Source of the DNA: Cupriavidus basilensis
Lineage (GTDB): Bacteria > Pseudomonadota > Gammaproteobacteria > Burkholderiales > Burkholderiaceae
Reading direction: 5' to 3'
DNA: 64,000 bases
NCBI RefSeq assembly: GCF_008801925.2
Contig: NZ_CP062803.1
Location: forward strand, 1,426,001-1,490,000
Part shown: one piece after another, positions 47,606 to 56,641 of the stretch
How the letters are laid out: each line of letters opens with the position of its first letter
Numbering within the stretch: the stretch's first letter is position 1
The notes under the pieces: generated by a model
Seen by the model: the letters and a program-made list of their open reading frames with translations, nothing else
Told to the model about the DNA's origin: nothing
Database searches by the model: none
Position numbers and translations under genes: made by a program

Positions 47606-48718
47606 TCACGCCGCGACCGGATAATCGGTGTAGCCTCCGGCACCGCCGCCGAAGAATGACGTGGCATCTGGCGCGTTCAAGGGCAGGCCGCCACGCAGCC
47701 GGGCGGGCAGATCGGGATTGGCGATGAATGGGCGGCCGAAGGCGATGATGTCGGCGCGGCCGCTGGCGAGGGCGTGTTCGGCGCTGTCGCGGCCGTAGCC
47801 GCCCGCCAGCATCAGCACGCCGCGGAAGGCCGCGCGCAGTTGCTGGATGATCGCGTCCCAGCGGGGATCGGCGTGCTCTTCCTTGACGGTGCCGACCATG
47901 GCCGGCTCAACCAGGTGCAGGTAGGCCAGGCCCCGGGTGTCGAGCTGGCGCACGATGTAGCCGAAGGTCTCTTCAGGCGATGCGTCTCCCATGCCCATGA
48001 AGCGCCCCATGGGCGTCAGCCGCACGGCAACGCGCGCGGGCCCAACCTCCGCCGCGATCGCGTCCACCACCTCCAGCAGCAGCCGTGCCCGGTTCTCGAT
48101 GCTGCCGCCATAGGCGTCGTCGCGTTGGTTGCTGTTGGAGTTGATGAACTGGTCAAGCAGGTAGCCGTTGCCGGCGTGGATCTCCACGCCATCCATGCCC
48201 GCGGCCATGGCGTTGCGGGCGGCGTGCCGGTAGTCGGACACGATGTCGTGGATGCCGGCCACGGTCAGCGCCTGTGGCACAGGCACGTCGCCCCAGGCGC
48301 CGTTGCCCTGCGCGTCGATAATGAAGGTCTTGCCGGGGACGGGCAGGGCGCTGGGCGCCACCGGCAGCGCGCCGCCGGGCTGGAACACCGGGTGCGAGAC
48401 GCGGCCGACGTGCCACAGTTGCATGAAGATGATGCCGCCTTGCCCATGCACGGCGTCGCTGACCGCCTGCCATCCCTGGATCTGTGCCTCGCTATGGATG
48501 CCCGGTGTCCAGGCGTAGCCCTGCCCCTGTTGCGAGATCTGCGTGGCTTCGGTGACGATCAGCGCCGCGCCGGCACGCTGCCGGTAGTACTCGACATTCA
48601 GGTCGGTGGGCACGTTGCCGGGCTGGCCGGCGCGCGAGCGCGTCAGCGGCGCCATGGCAACGCGATGCGGCAAGGTATGGCTGCCGAGGCGAACGGGGGT
48701 GAAGAGATGGTGGGTCAC
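47606..48718 (-). CDS. Old Yellow Enzyme-family NADH:flavin oxidoreductase
   Basis: The 370-residue FMN TIM-barrel protein reduces activated C=C bonds or nitro groups. It has MAPLTRSRAGQPGN, ATQISQQGQGYAWTPGIHS, MQLWHVGRVSHP, EIHAGNGYLLDQFI (catalytic His-Ala-Gly-Asn motif) and the FMN phosphate site near ADIIAFGRPFIANPDLP. The start is GTG with ACGGAG upstream. LysR is encoded immediately upstream on the same strand. Confidence 0.93.
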   Translation of the reverse strand: MTHHLFTPVRLGSHTLPHRVAMAPLTRSRAGQPGNVPTDLNVEYYRQRAGAALIVTEATQISQQGQGYAWTPGIHSEAQIQGWQAVSDAVHGQGGIIFMQLWHVGRVSHPVFQPGGALPVAPSALPVPGKTFIIDAQGNGAWGDVPVPQALTVAGIHDIVSDYRHAARNAMAAGMDGVEIHAGNGYLLDQFINSNSNQRDDAYGGSIENRARLLLEVVDAIAAEVGPARVAVRLTPMGRFMGMGDASPEETFGYIVRQLDTRGLAYLHLVEPAMVGTVKEEHADPRWDAIIQQLRAAFRGVLMLAGGYGRDSAEHALASGRADIIAFGRPFIANPDLPARLRGGLPLNAPDATSFFGGGAGGYTDYPVAA

Positions 48719-48808
48719 GGTGGTTCTCCGTCAGGTGCGATGGGTCGGTCGGCGGCAGCAGGCTTGCCTTCGCGCCGCGCTGGTTGTCTCGGAAAGAGAT
48801 GACCTCAA

Positions 48809-48859
48809 GGTTAGGTGCTAACCCGTCGCCGGAGAATCGGGCCACCGCGCAACGTTGCG
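48809..48859. promoter_or_regulatory. Inverted repeats upstream of the Old Yellow Enzyme gene
   Basis: GGTTAG-GTG-CTAACC (48809-48823) and the 12-bp palindrome CGCAACGTTGCG (48848-48859) lie 91 and 130 bases ahead of the Old Yellow Enzyme start, in the gap after lysR. Such pairs are usual for promoter-bound regulators; the neighbouring LysR or a redox-sensing factor are candidates. Confidence 0.45.
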
Positions 48860-48912
48860 TTGCGCTGGCGGCAAGGGGGAGGGGGAGGGAGAGCGGGAAA
48901 GCGGTAGGGGCG

Positions 48913-49836
48913 TCAGGCGCCCGCTTCGTTCCGGCCGGTCGGCCCGGGAATCCGCGAGAGAAAGCCGAGGAAGGCGGCGATGCGCCGCGAGCCGCGCTGG
49001 TTGGGCAGGTAGAGCGCGGTGATGGCCGAGCTGGCGCGGTTGGGGTTGACGGTCCAGTCGTCCAGGAGCGCGGTCAGGCGCCCGCTCTGGATATCGTCGT
49101 CGACCAGCCAGTCGGGCAGCAGGGCGATGCCGGCGTCGGCCAGCGCCAGCTCGCGCAGCACTTCGGCGTTGTTGCTCTTGAAGGTGCCCGGAACGGGCAC
49201 CTGGACTTCCTCTGTGCCGCGCAGCAAGGTCCACATCTGCGTGCCCGCGCCGTACGTGAAGCGCAGGCACGCATGCCCGGCCAGTTCCGCCGGCGCGGTG
49301 GGGATGCCGCGCTGCTGCAGATAGCCAGGACTTGCCACCACCCTGCGCCGGAACGTGCCGATCTGACGCGCCACCACTTCATCGAGCGACGCGGCGCTGC
49401 CCAGGCGGATCGATAGATCGATGCGTTCGCCGAGCAGGTCGACAATCTCGTCGGTCAGCGTGACCTCCAGTTCCAGCTTCGGATACTGCGCGATCAGGCT
49501 GCCGAGGAAGGGCGCGATGCAGCGGCGCCCGAACGCCACCGGCAGCGACACGCGAAGCTGGCCCACCGGCGTATCGCCACGGTCGGCGATCAGCGCATCG
49601 GCTTCCGCCACCGCGTCGAGGATCTTGCGTGCCCGCTGGTAATAGGCCGCGCCGGCCTCGGACACCGTTACCTGCCGTGTCGACCGGTTCAGCAGCACGG
49701 TGCCCAGCTCCTCCTCCAGGCCGTCCATCATGCGGGTCACCGATGACGTGGCCAGGTTGACCCGCCGCGCGGCGGAGGAGAACCCCTTGGCGTCGACGGT
49801 CTCGACGAACAGCTTCAAAGCCAGCAGCTTGTCCAT
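48913..49836 (-). CDS. LysR-family transcription regulator
   Basis: The 307-residue protein has the LysR winged helix near residues 5-65 (LFVETVDAKGFSSAARRVNLATSSVTRMMDGLEEELGTVLLNRSTR) broken here over typical positions, and a type-2 periplasmic-binding-like effector domain beyond residue 90. SVTRMMDGLEEELG and RQVTVSEAG are standard. It probably controls the adjacent Old Yellow Enzyme gene, with which it shares a strand and orientation, in response to a small aromatic or electrophile. Confidence 0.92.
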   Translation of the reverse strand: MDKLLALKLFVETVDAKGFSSAARRVNLATSSVTRMMDGLEEELGTVLLNRSTRQVTVSEAGAAYYQRARKILDAVAEADALIADRGDTPVGQLRVSLPVAFGRRCIAPFLGSLIAQYPKLELEVTLTDEIVDLLGERIDLSIRLGSAASLDEVVARQIGTFRRRVVASPGYLQQRGIPTAPAELAGHACLRFTYGAGTQMWTLLRGTEEVQVPVPGTFKSNNAEVLRELALADAGIALLPDWLVDDDIQSGRLTALLDDWTVNPNRASSAITALYLPNQRGSRRIAAFLGFLSRIPGPTGRNEAGA

Positions 49837-49881
49837 AGGTAAGACTCCAGCGGTAAGAGTGTCGTCTATCCCTGCAGGGGC

Positions 49882-50565
49882 TCAGTTGCCGGGCTTGTCG
49901 GGGGCACGCAGGGAACGCATGACGGCAGGCGCGCCGTGGAGAAACATGTCTACCTTGCGGCGGATCACGGCATCGATGTCCGAGGGCACCTTGAGGCCAT
50001 AGACCCATTTGCGCACGCCGAGATAGAAGATGGCCGCGTGCAGGCCCCAGATCATCTCGACCTCGGCTTCCAGCTCGGCCGCATTGCGCGGCTCCGGGAT
50101 GCCGTACGCGGCGCGCACCTCGGCCAGCACGGGCAGGAAGACCTTGCTGCGCAGCTTGTTGAGGTACTTGTTGTTGATGCCTTCGCGCGTGAGGCCGGCA
50201 AAGATGAAGACCCGGATCCATTCCTCGCGCAGGATCACGGACGCATAGTCGAGGTAGAACGCATACAGCCGTTCGGTCAGCGGCGTGGCGCGATCGGCGA
50301 TCTGGCGTTCCCAGTCGGGCCGCCATTGAAACACTTCGCTGTAGACCCGGTCGATCAGCGCCTCCTTGCTGGAGAAGTAGCGGTACAGCAAGGGCTGGGT
50401 GACGCCAATCTGCTTGGCGAGATCGCGCGTGCTGCCGGAGAATCCGTTGCGCGTGAAGTGCTCGATGGCCTTCTGCACGATCTGCTGCTCCCGCTCTTCG
50501 GGGAGCAGCCGTTTTGCGGTCTTGGCCGGGGCAGGGGTTTCCAGCGGCGTTGCGTCTCGTTTCAT
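49882..50565 (-). CDS. TetR-family transcription regulator
   Basis: The 227-residue protein has the TetR helix-turn-helix in residues ~25-70 (IVQKAIEHFTRNGFSGSTRDL, GVTQPLLYRYFSSKEALIDRVY), followed by an all-helical ligand domain. AGGTGAACGA precedes the ATG. It is the last gene after the ActP-type symporter but has its own 120-base upstream gap. That gap contains a 17-bp box also found upstream of the VOC/monooxygenase operon, implying autoregulation and control of that operon. Confidence 0.92.
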   Translation of the reverse strand: MKRDATPLETPAPAKTAKRLLPEEREQQIVQKAIEHFTRNGFSGSTRDLAKQIGVTQPLLYRYFSSKEALIDRVYSEVFQWRPDWERQIADRATPLTERLYAFYLDYASVILREEWIRVFIFAGLTREGINNKYLNKLRSKVFLPVLAEVRAAYGIPEPRNAAELEAEVEMIWGLHAAIFYLGVRKWVYGLKVPSDIDAVIRRKVDMFLHGAPAVMRSLRAPDKPGN

Positions 50566-50618
50566 TCGTTCACCTGTGACAGGCACGTCCCGTGCGGAGC
50601 GTTTGCGGCATTGTACCA

Positions 50619-50635
50619 ATCGGGTGATAAATTGT
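50619..50635. promoter_or_regulatory. Shared box upstream of tetR
   Basis: ATCGGGTGATAAATTGT occurs 53 bases upstream of tetR, in the gap after actP. It differs in one base of 17 from a box at 54485-54501 upstream of the VOC/monooxygenase operon. It is probably a TetR-family operator. Confidence 0.65.
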
Positions 50636-50685
50636 GACGCACGGCCGGGCTGCCGGCGTGGGGCCGGCAGCACAGGACACGGGAC

Positions 50686-52326
50686 CTACTGCGGCTTGAC
50701 CAGCCCCAGCTCGCAATCGACCAGCTGATTGTTGAAGGCGCCGCGTTCGCGCGCACCGCGCGCGGACCGGTCGGTGACCGAGAACACGTAAATGCCGGCA
50801 AAGGCCACCAGCATGGAGAACAGCGCCGGGTACTCGTAGGGGTAGATGGCGCTCGCATGGCCAAGCACCTGCACCCACACGGTCGGGCTCAGCACCGTCA
50901 GCACCACCGCGCTCAGCAAGCCAAGAGAGCCGCCCACCACAGCACCCCGCGTGGTCAGTCCGCGCCAGTAGATCGACAGCAGCAGCACCGGGAAATTCGA
51001 GCTGGCGGCGATCGAAAAGGTCAGGCTGACGATAAAGGCAATGGTCTGCTTCTCGAACAGGATGCCCAGCAGGATGGACAGTACGCCCAGCACCAGCGTG
51101 GTCATCCGGGAGACGCGCATCTCCTCCTTGTCGGTGGCGTTGCCCTGGCGCAGGACCTTGGCATAGAGGTCGTGCGAGATGGCGGAGGAACCTGCCAGCG
51201 TCAGCCCCGCCACCACGGCCAGGATGGTCGAGAACGCCACCGCGCAGATGAAGCCGAGGAAGAGGTTGCCGCCGACGGCATGGGCCAGGTGCACGGCCAC
51301 CATGTTGACGCCGCCGATCACCGCGCCGGCAGGCGTGTGGTAGGCCGGATCGCTGGCGACCAGCGCGATGGTGCCGAAGCCGATGATGATGATCAGCGCG
51401 TAGCCGATGCCGACGATGCCGGTGGCATACAGGATGCTCTTGCGTGCCGCCTTGACGTCGCCGACGGTGAAGAAGCGCATCAGGATATGCGGCAGGCCCG
51501 CGGTGCCGAAGATCAGCGCCAGGCCGAGCGATACCGCGGAGACGGGATCGGAGACCAGGCCGCCCGGGCGCATGATGGCCGCATGCTTGCCGTGGGCCTC
51601 GATGGCCTGCGCGAACAGCGCATTCATGCTGAAGCCGAAGCGGCTCATCACCATGAACGCCATGAAGGCGGCGCCCGCCAGCAGCAGCACTGCCTTGATG
51701 ATCTGGATCCAGGTGGTGGCCAGCATGCCGCCGAAGAACACATAGACCACCATCAGCACGCCGACCAGCACCACCGCCGCCGTGTAGCTGAAGCCGAACA
51801 GCAGCTCCACCAGCTTGCCGGCCCCCACCATCTGCGACACCAGGTACAGCAGCACGATGACGATGGAGCTGGACGCGGAGAACGCGCGGATGGGGCGCTG
51901 CTGCAGGCGGTATGAGACCACGTCCGCCAGCGTGAAGCGGCCCAGGTTGCGCAGTGGCTCGGCGATCAGGAACAGGATGATCGGCCAGCTGGCGAGAAAG
52001 CCGATGGAGTAGATCAGGCCATCGTAGCCGCTGGTGAAGACCAGCGCGGAGATGCCCAGCAGCGAGGCCGCCGACATGTAGTCGCCGGCAATGGCCCAGC
52101 CGTTCTGCAGGGCAGTGATCTTGCCGCCGGCTGCATAGTGGTCGGCCACGCTGTGGTTGCTCCTGGCCGCCCAGCGCGTGACCACGAGCGTGGCGGCCAC
52201 GAACATCAGGAACATGGCGATGGCGATGACGTTCATGCCCTGGCCCACCGAGCTCGACGCCGCAAAGGCTGGCAAGGCGGTGAGCAACAGGGCCGCGCCG
52301 ATGGCGCGGAGGTTGGCTTGCTTCAT
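50686..52326 (-). CDS. Cation/carboxylate symporter, ActP type (SSS family)
   Basis: The 546-residue protein has a signal-like first segment, then about 13 membrane spans of the sodium/solute symporter fold, with [20 protein letters not shown], the core [14 protein letters not shown] region and [13 protein letters not shown]. Relatives transport acetate, glycolate or similar monocarboxylates. Overlapping start/stop (ATGA) with the upstream DUF485 gene is the usual yjcH-actP pairing. In this cluster the cargo may be the aromatic acid or its cleavage product (inference). Confidence 0.93.
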   Translation of the reverse strand: MKQANLRAIGAALLLTALPAFAASSSVGQGMNVIAIAMFLMFVAATLVVTRWAARSNHSVADHYAAGGKITALQNGWAIAGDYMSAASLLGISALVFTSGYDGLIYSIGFLASWPIILFLIAEPLRNLGRFTLADVVSYRLQQRPIRAFSASSSIVIVLLYLVSQMVGAGKLVELLFGFSYTAAVVLVGVLMVVYVFFGGMLATTWIQIIKAVLLLAGAAFMAFMVMSRFGFSMNALFAQAIEAHGKHAAIMRPGGLVSDPVSAVSLGLALIFGTAGLPHILMRFFTVGDVKAARKSILYATGIVGIGYALIIIIGFGTIALVASDPAYHTPAGAVIGGVNMVAVHLAHAVGGNLFLGFICAVAFSTILAVVAGLTLAGSSAISHDLYAKVLRQGNATDKEEMRVSRMTTLVLGVLSILLGILFEKQTIAFIVSLTFSIAASSNFPVLLLSIYWRGLTTRGAVVGGSLGLLSAVVLTVLSPTVWVQVLGHASAIYPYEYPALFSMLVAFAGIYVFSVTDRSARGARERGAFNNQLVDCELGLVKPQ

Positions 52327-52685
52327 TTTGTTGCCCCTTGCTTGATTTCGCTGATCCGCTGGTCGTACACGGTGTTGGTGCGATGCACGTACACCGCCAC
52401 CAGCAGGAAGGTCAGCGCGAACATGCCGAAGCCCACGGGAATGCCCACGCTCATGGGCTGGCCCAGGGTCAGCTGGCGGCCCAGCAGCGCGGGCCGGAAG
52501 GCGAGCGTGAGGATGTAGCCGAAGTACACCGCCAGCATGATGGCGGTCAGCGCCCACGCGAACCTGCGGCGCGCGCGCACCAGGGACTGGAATGCAGGAT
52601 CGGCGAGCAGGGGATTCGGTGGGGGCGCAGCGAGCGCGGCGCTTTCGCGGGCGGCTGCGGCAAAGGTGGGGGCGGTGTGTTCCAA
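52323..52685 (-). CDS. DUF485 small membrane protein (YjcH-like)
   Basis: The 120-residue protein has two transmembrane segments (about residues 43-63 and 82-103) between charged loops, typical of DUF485, and is the usual small partner encoded directly before ActP. The start is TTG, chosen because GGAGACAACC precedes it and no ATG is available. It may be an accessory subunit of the symporter. It overlaps actP by 4 bases. Confidence 0.9.
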   Translation of the reverse strand: MEHTAPTFAAAARESAALAAPPPNPLLADPAFQSLVRARRRFAWALTAIMLAVYFGYILTLAFRPALLGRQLTLGQPMSVGIPVGFGMFALTFLLVAVYVHRTNTVYDQRISEIKQGATK

Positions 52686-52737
52686 GGTTGTCTCCGTTGG
52701 GGGGGGCGGTTGGTCTGGCGGGAGTGCGGCGGCGCGC

Positions 52738-53961
52738 TCAGAAGCGCGTCGATACCGCCGTCTCGCGCATCACGGCTTCCGGCGTGCGATAGCGCTCGGC
52801 CATCTGGCGGTCGGTCTCGTTCTTGAGCTGCGCCTGCATATAGGCGCCGAGGTGGCGCGCGTGCTGGACGATGGCCGCGCCCACCTGCACGCGCTCGGCG
52901 CTGTAGGTCTCCAGTGCGGCACTGACACTGTCATGCGCTTGCAGAGCCTTGACCAGCGAGATGGCGTCGCCCGCGGCCTTGGTCACACCCATGCCGCAGT
53001 GCGGGCGCGCCACGAAGGCGGCGTCGCCGAGCAGCGCCACGCGGTCGAAGGCCATGCGCGGCACCTCAAGGTCGAAGATGGGCTGGAACAGTGGCTGCGC
53101 GGCCTTGGTCACGACCTCGCCGAACTGGGGCGCCAGGTTGGCCAGCGCGGCTTCCTCCATGCTGGCAAGCACGTCCGGGCGGATCAGTCCCGGCGGGATG
53201 CCGCCGGACCAGCGCTTGCCGCTGGCATCGGTCAGCAGGTCGGGCAGGTCCACGTCTTCGCTGGTGGCGCGATACCACACGAAGTTGTAGCGGCGCTCGC
53301 CAACCCGGGTGCTGTTGCCCTGGCCCGCCACCGGGTAGCCGAGGATCTGTTCGCGCGGGGGCAGGCAGAAGGCGAACTTCTCGAACAGCATGTCGCGCGT
53401 GGCTTCGCTCAGGCTCGTTTCGTCCACCAGGCCGCGCCAGGCGATGTACCCAGCGTACTGGAGCCGGGCCTCGGGCAACAGGCACTCGCGCAACGCGGAA
53501 CGGAAGCCGTCCGCGGCGATGACGAGATCGGCGTGATGGATCGAGCCGTCGTCCAGCATCACCACGGCGCGGCCGGGCTCGCTGCGCACCGATACCACAT
53601 TGGCGCCCGTGCGGTACGTGCCCCCGGTAAAGGCGGAGCGCAGCACGTGGTACATCTTGCCCCATGCCGTCAGCGTTTGCGGCAGCTCACGTTGCGACAG
53701 CACGCTGCCGTCCTGGCCCAGCGTCAGCCGGGACTTCACCTGCACGCCGATGGAGTCGTCCACCTCGACCCCGGCGGCGGCCAGAGCCTCGAACAATTCC
53801 GGATGCGTGACGATGCCCGCGCCGCGCCCGGCGAGGGCTTCGGGAACGCGCTCGCATACCTCCACTTCCCACCCGGCGCGGGCGAGCAGGTTGGCCGCGA
53901 ACAACCCGCCCAGCGAGCCGCCCACGATGATGGCCTTCGGCCGAGTCGATAGGGTTGTCAT
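52738..53961 (-). CDS. FAD-dependent monooxygenase 2 (dihydroxypyridine monooxygenase-like)
   Basis: The 407-residue group A flavoprotein hydroxylase has KAIIVGGSLGGLFAANLLARAGWEVEV at the N-terminus, LVIAADGFRSALRE (DG motif), YAGYIAWRGLVDE, YNFVWYRA and ALLGDAAFVARPHCG. Residues around the middle, GYPVAG and YAGYxxWRG, match 2,6-dihydroxypyridine 3-monooxygenase. It is the most diverged of the three paralogues in this region. AGGAGACTGATC precedes the ATG. It is co-oriented with the VOC gene, two bases downstream of its stop. Confidence 0.86.
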   Translation of the reverse strand: MTTLSTRPKAIIVGGSLGGLFAANLLARAGWEVEVCERVPEALAGRGAGIVTHPELFEALAAAGVEVDDSIGVQVKSRLTLGQDGSVLSQRELPQTLTAWGKMYHVLRSAFTGGTYRTGANVVSVRSEPGRAVVMLDDGSIHHADLVIAADGFRSALRECLLPEARLQYAGYIAWRGLVDETSLSEATRDMLFEKFAFCLPPREQILGYPVAGQGNSTRVGERRYNFVWYRATSEDVDLPDLLTDASGKRWSGGIPPGLIRPDVLASMEEAALANLAPQFGEVVTKAAQPLFQPIFDLEVPRMAFDRVALLGDAAFVARPHCGMGVTKAAGDAISLVKALQAHDSVSAALETYSAERVQVGAAIVQHARHLGAYMQAQLKNETDRQMAERYRTPEAVMRETAVSTRF

Positions 53962-53963
53962 GA

Positions 53964-54452
53964 TCAGTCTCCTGCCACTTCGGGGTGAGGCGCGCGCGCG
54001 CCGTTGCCCGGGATTTCAAGGCCCGCCACCTCGGCAGCGGGGTAGTTCAGTTCGATGGTGACGCCGGAAGGGTCCTCGATGAACACCTGGTGCAGGCCCA
54101 GGCTGGGGACGGTGCGGTCGCGCCACGGGATGCCTTCGGCTTCCAGCTTCGCCCACATCTGCGCCACGCCGGTGGCCAGGAACGCAATGTGGTCGAGGGT
54201 GCCAGTGCCCGCCGCCGAGGGGGCGCGCTCGCCGAGGTAGGCGGACAGCCCGCCGGGGTTGCCGGGGTCGGCGCCGATGATGTGGACTGTGCCGAAGTCA
54301 CCTTCGTCCCCGCCCATGTACAGCCAGGCGCCGGGGAAATCGAAGGGCGGGCGATAGCCTCGCCTGAATCCGAGGATGCGTTCGTAGAAGGCGCAGGATT
54401 GCTCGAGGTCCGTGGTGCGGATCGAGAAGTGCGCGAGCTTGCGGATGGTCAT
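53964..54452 (-). CDS. VOC-superfamily (glyoxalase/bleomycin-resistance fold) protein
   Basis: The 162-residue protein has two beta-alpha-beta-beta-beta modules with HFSIRTTDLEQSCAFYERILGF and LDHIAFLATGVAQMWAKLEAEG; His8, His88 (LDHI) and Glu in VTIELNYP are likely metal ligands. Members include glyoxalase I, ring-cleavage dioxygenases and isomerases. In this operon (with monooxygenase 2) a ring-cleavage or tautomerase role is plausible but unproven. AGAGGCAACC precedes the ATG. Confidence 0.87.
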   Translation of the reverse strand: MTIRKLAHFSIRTTDLEQSCAFYERILGFRRGYRPPFDFPGAWLYMGGDEGDFGTVHIIGADPGNPGGLSAYLGERAPSAAGTGTLDHIAFLATGVAQMWAKLEAEGIPWRDRTVPSLGLHQVFIEDPSGVTIELNYPAAEVAGLEIPGNGARAPHPEVAGD

Positions 54453-54484
54453 GGTTGCCTCTGCTATTGATCGGTCGATTAGTG

Positions 54485-54501
54485 ATCGTGTGATAAATTG
54501 T
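54485..54501. promoter_or_regulatory. Shared box upstream of the VOC/monooxygenase operon
   Basis: ATCGTGTGATAAATTGT lies 32 bases upstream of the VOC start and matches 16 of 17 bases of the box before tetR (50619-50635). The position fits a repressor binding site near the transcription start. CGAT and ATCG half-elements flank it (around 54477-54488). Confidence 0.65.
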
Positions 54502-54605
54502 AGGTCGGCTGCGTGGAACGGCCAAGAGCAAAAAAGGGGAGTACTTACCCTGATCGGCGGAGTGTATGCCGGCTGCGCCACTTCTTCGCGGCGCAGCCCT
54601 GTGCC

Positions 54606-55763
54606 TTAGTGCAGTGCGATCCCCATGATGCGGTTGCCCATGCGGATGCCCCACTGGGTCATCTGCTCGCCTTGTGCGTGTTCGCCCTGTTGCCAGCGCT
54701 GCAGCGCCCGGTCCGGGTCGGCCGCGCCGTCAAGCGCCTTGGCCAGCGCCACGGCATTGGCCGCGGCCTTGGCGGTGCTGCCGGCGGTATGGGGGCGGGG
54801 AATGAAGGCGGCATCGCCGGTCAGCAGCACGCGGCCGAACACCATGCGTGGCACCTGCAAGTCCTGGATGGCCTGGACAAAGATCTGATCGGTGTTGTCG
54901 ATCAGCGCGCGGAACGCGGGGTTGGCGCGCGCGGCCGCGGTCTGGCGAAACCAACGCTCTTGCTCGGCCGACAGCATGCCTGGAGGGATCGAATGGCCGC
55001 GGCGTTTTCCGTCGCGATCGGTGAGCACGGCATCGAGCGCAGCGCCGGGCTCGGCCTTCAGGTACCAGAGCCAGTTGAAGCGGCGCCGTCCGGGCGCCGT
55101 GGCGCCGTCGGCACCGGGCACCATGTACTGCAGCATCATCGAGTCGCGGTCTTGCTGGAACACGAAGTTCTCATGCAGCAGCGGCCTGGCCGATTCGGGC
55201 AGAAGGCCCTCGTCGACGAGGCCACGCCAGACGACATAGCCGGCATAGGTGGGGGCGACGCCGGGCAGCACGATCCCGCGCACGGTAGAGCCGGCGCCGT
55301 CGGCACCGACCAGCAGCTCGCCGCACGCCTGGCGTCCATCGGCAAACGTGGCGCAAACGCCGTGCTCGTGCTGCGCGATAGCGGTGAGCGCGGCACCGCG
55401 ATGATAGTGCGCCGCCGGGAAATGATCGAGCAGGGTGGAATACAGCGTGTTCCACGAGGTCTGTGTCTGCGGCATGCGCTGGCGGTAGAGCACGTGGCCG
55501 CCTTGGTCCAGGAACAGCCGGTCGTGCGAGCGCACACCCAGCGCGCCGTGCGCGGCGATGCCGGCGAACGAGAACGCCCGCAGCACCTCTGGCTGCAGGA
55601 CAATGCCGCCGCCACGGCTGTCGAGGTCCGATGCCGAACGCTCGAACACGTCGACCTGCCAGCCCACGGCACGCAGCGCGGTGGCCGTAAACAGGCCGCC
55701 CAGCGAGCCGCCTATGACCAGGGCCCTGCGCGGGCCGACGGAGGATGCGTCGTTGGTGTTCAT
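54606..55763 (-). CDS. FAD-dependent monooxygenase 3 (dihydroxypyridine/hydroxynicotinate 3-monooxygenase-like)
   Basis: The 385-residue flavoprotein closely resembles monooxygenase 1: GGSLGGLFTATALRAVGWQVDVFERS, DLDSRGGGIVLQPEVLRAF, YAGYVVWRGLVDE, NWLWYLKAEP and LLTGDAAFIPRPHTAGS, ending QWGIRMGNRIMGIALH. TGGAGCCACAC precedes the ATG. It is a single transcription unit, with a 35-bp inverted repeat 123 bases upstream. The region between the 3' end and the VOC gene is short (153 bases). Confidence 0.85.
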   Translation of the reverse strand: MNTNDASSVGPRRALVIGGSLGGLFTATALRAVGWQVDVFERSASDLDSRGGGIVLQPEVLRAFSFAGIAAHGALGVRSHDRLFLDQGGHVLYRQRMPQTQTSWNTLYSTLLDHFPAAHYHRGAALTAIAQHEHGVCATFADGRQACGELLVGADGAGSTVRGIVLPGVAPTYAGYVVWRGLVDEGLLPESARPLLHENFVFQQDRDSMMLQYMVPGADGATAPGRRRFNWLWYLKAEPGAALDAVLTDRDGKRRGHSIPPGMLSAEQERWFRQTAAARANPAFRALIDNTDQIFVQAIQDLQVPRMVFGRVLLTGDAAFIPRPHTAGSTAKAAANAVALAKALDGAADPDRALQRWQQGEHAQGEQMTQWGIRMGNRIMGIALH

Positions 55764-55885
55764 GTGTGGCTCCAGAGTGCGAGTGGATGCGTTGCATCGT
55801 AGAAGCGTCCGGGTCCGCAGGGAATGCATGGCCGGGGCAAAGCAGCGTTGCTTGGGCGGCAACGGGGAAAGCGCAGTCGCCCACA

Positions 55886-55920
55886 CAAACCTGCGTTGCG
55901 ACGCCGGCAACGCAGGTTTG
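55886..55920. promoter_or_regulatory. 35-bp inverted repeat between monooxygenase 3 and the FrnE-like gene
   Basis: CAAACCTGCGTTGC (55886-55899) and GCAACGCAGGTTTG (55907-55920) are perfect inverted arms of 14 bases around GACGCCG. It lies in the divergent promoter region of two genes. It may be a regulator site or a hairpin; no T-run is attached. The half-site GCAACG also occurs in the palindrome upstream of the Old Yellow Enzyme gene, hinting at a shared factor. Confidence 0.6.
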
Positions 55921-55990
55921 CGCTGGCATGCCATTCCGCTGATGCGGGCCGCCGTCTACGCTGGCTGCATCACTCACGCAAGGAGCCGTC

Positions 55991-56641
55991 ATGAAACCCA
56001 TCGACACCCAGATTACCTATGACTTCATTTGCCCGTGGTGCTGGATCGGCCATCGCAACCTGAAGGCCGCCATCGGGCGCATGTCGACCGAGGCCGCCCC
56101 CGCGATTTCCTATGTGCCCTACGAACTCAACCCGGACATGCCGGTGGAAGGCGCCGACCGCAAGGCCTACCGCACGGCGAAATTCGGCAGTTGGGCTCGT
56201 TCGCAGGCCATGGACGCAGAGGTGGCGATGATGGGCCGACGCGCCGGGCTGGATTTCAACTATGACCTGATCACGGTCACGCCCAATACCCGGCTTGCGC
56301 ACCGGCTGATGGCATTCGCCCAACAGACCGGCGACGCAGCCATGGCGGAGGCGTTGTTCGATGCCATCTTCGCGGCGTACTTCTCCCGCGGCGAGCATAT
56401 CGGCCTGATCGATGTACTCGTGCCGCTGGCCGTATCGGCCGGCTTCGATGCGCAAGCCGTGCGCGATCACTTGTCTGGCACCGACGGCGAAGCGCAGATC
56501 GTGGCGGCGCAGGCTAAGGCGTTGCGCGAGGGGGTCCGGTCCGTGCCCACGATCCGGATCGGCAATGCCGTCATCGCTGGCGCGCAGCCACCTTCGATCA
56601 TGGAGAAGGCGTTGCAGGCGGGAGTGGCCGAGGCCATTTGA
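55991..56641 (+). CDS. FrnE/DsbA-family thiol oxidoreductase-like protein
   Basis: The 216-residue protein has a thioredoxin fold with a helical insert. The active-site ICPWCWIG gives a CPWC pair (about residues 14-17), and a cis-proline segment is seen in SVPTIRIG. It lacks a signal peptide, as in cytoplasmic FrnE-type members, so it is not a periplasmic DsbA. Close relatives occur in polyketide or aromatic degradation clusters as dithiol isomerases. AAGGAG precedes the ATG. Confidence 0.87.
   Translation: MKPIDTQITYDFICPWCWIGHRNLKAAIGRMSTEAAPAISYVPYELNPDMPVEGADRKAYRTAKFGSWARSQAMDAEVAMMGRRAGLDFNYDLITVTPNTRLAHRLMAFAQQTGDAAMAEALFDAIFAAYFSRGEHIGLIDVLVPLAVSAGFDAQAVRDHLSGTDGEAQIVAAQAKALREGVRSVPTIRIGNAVIAGAQPPSIMEKALQAGVAEAI

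Noticed and set aside
48801..48823. SoxR box before the Old Yellow Enzyme gene
   Set aside because: CTCAAGG resembles one half of a SoxR site but the other half does not match; kept only as an inverted repeat.
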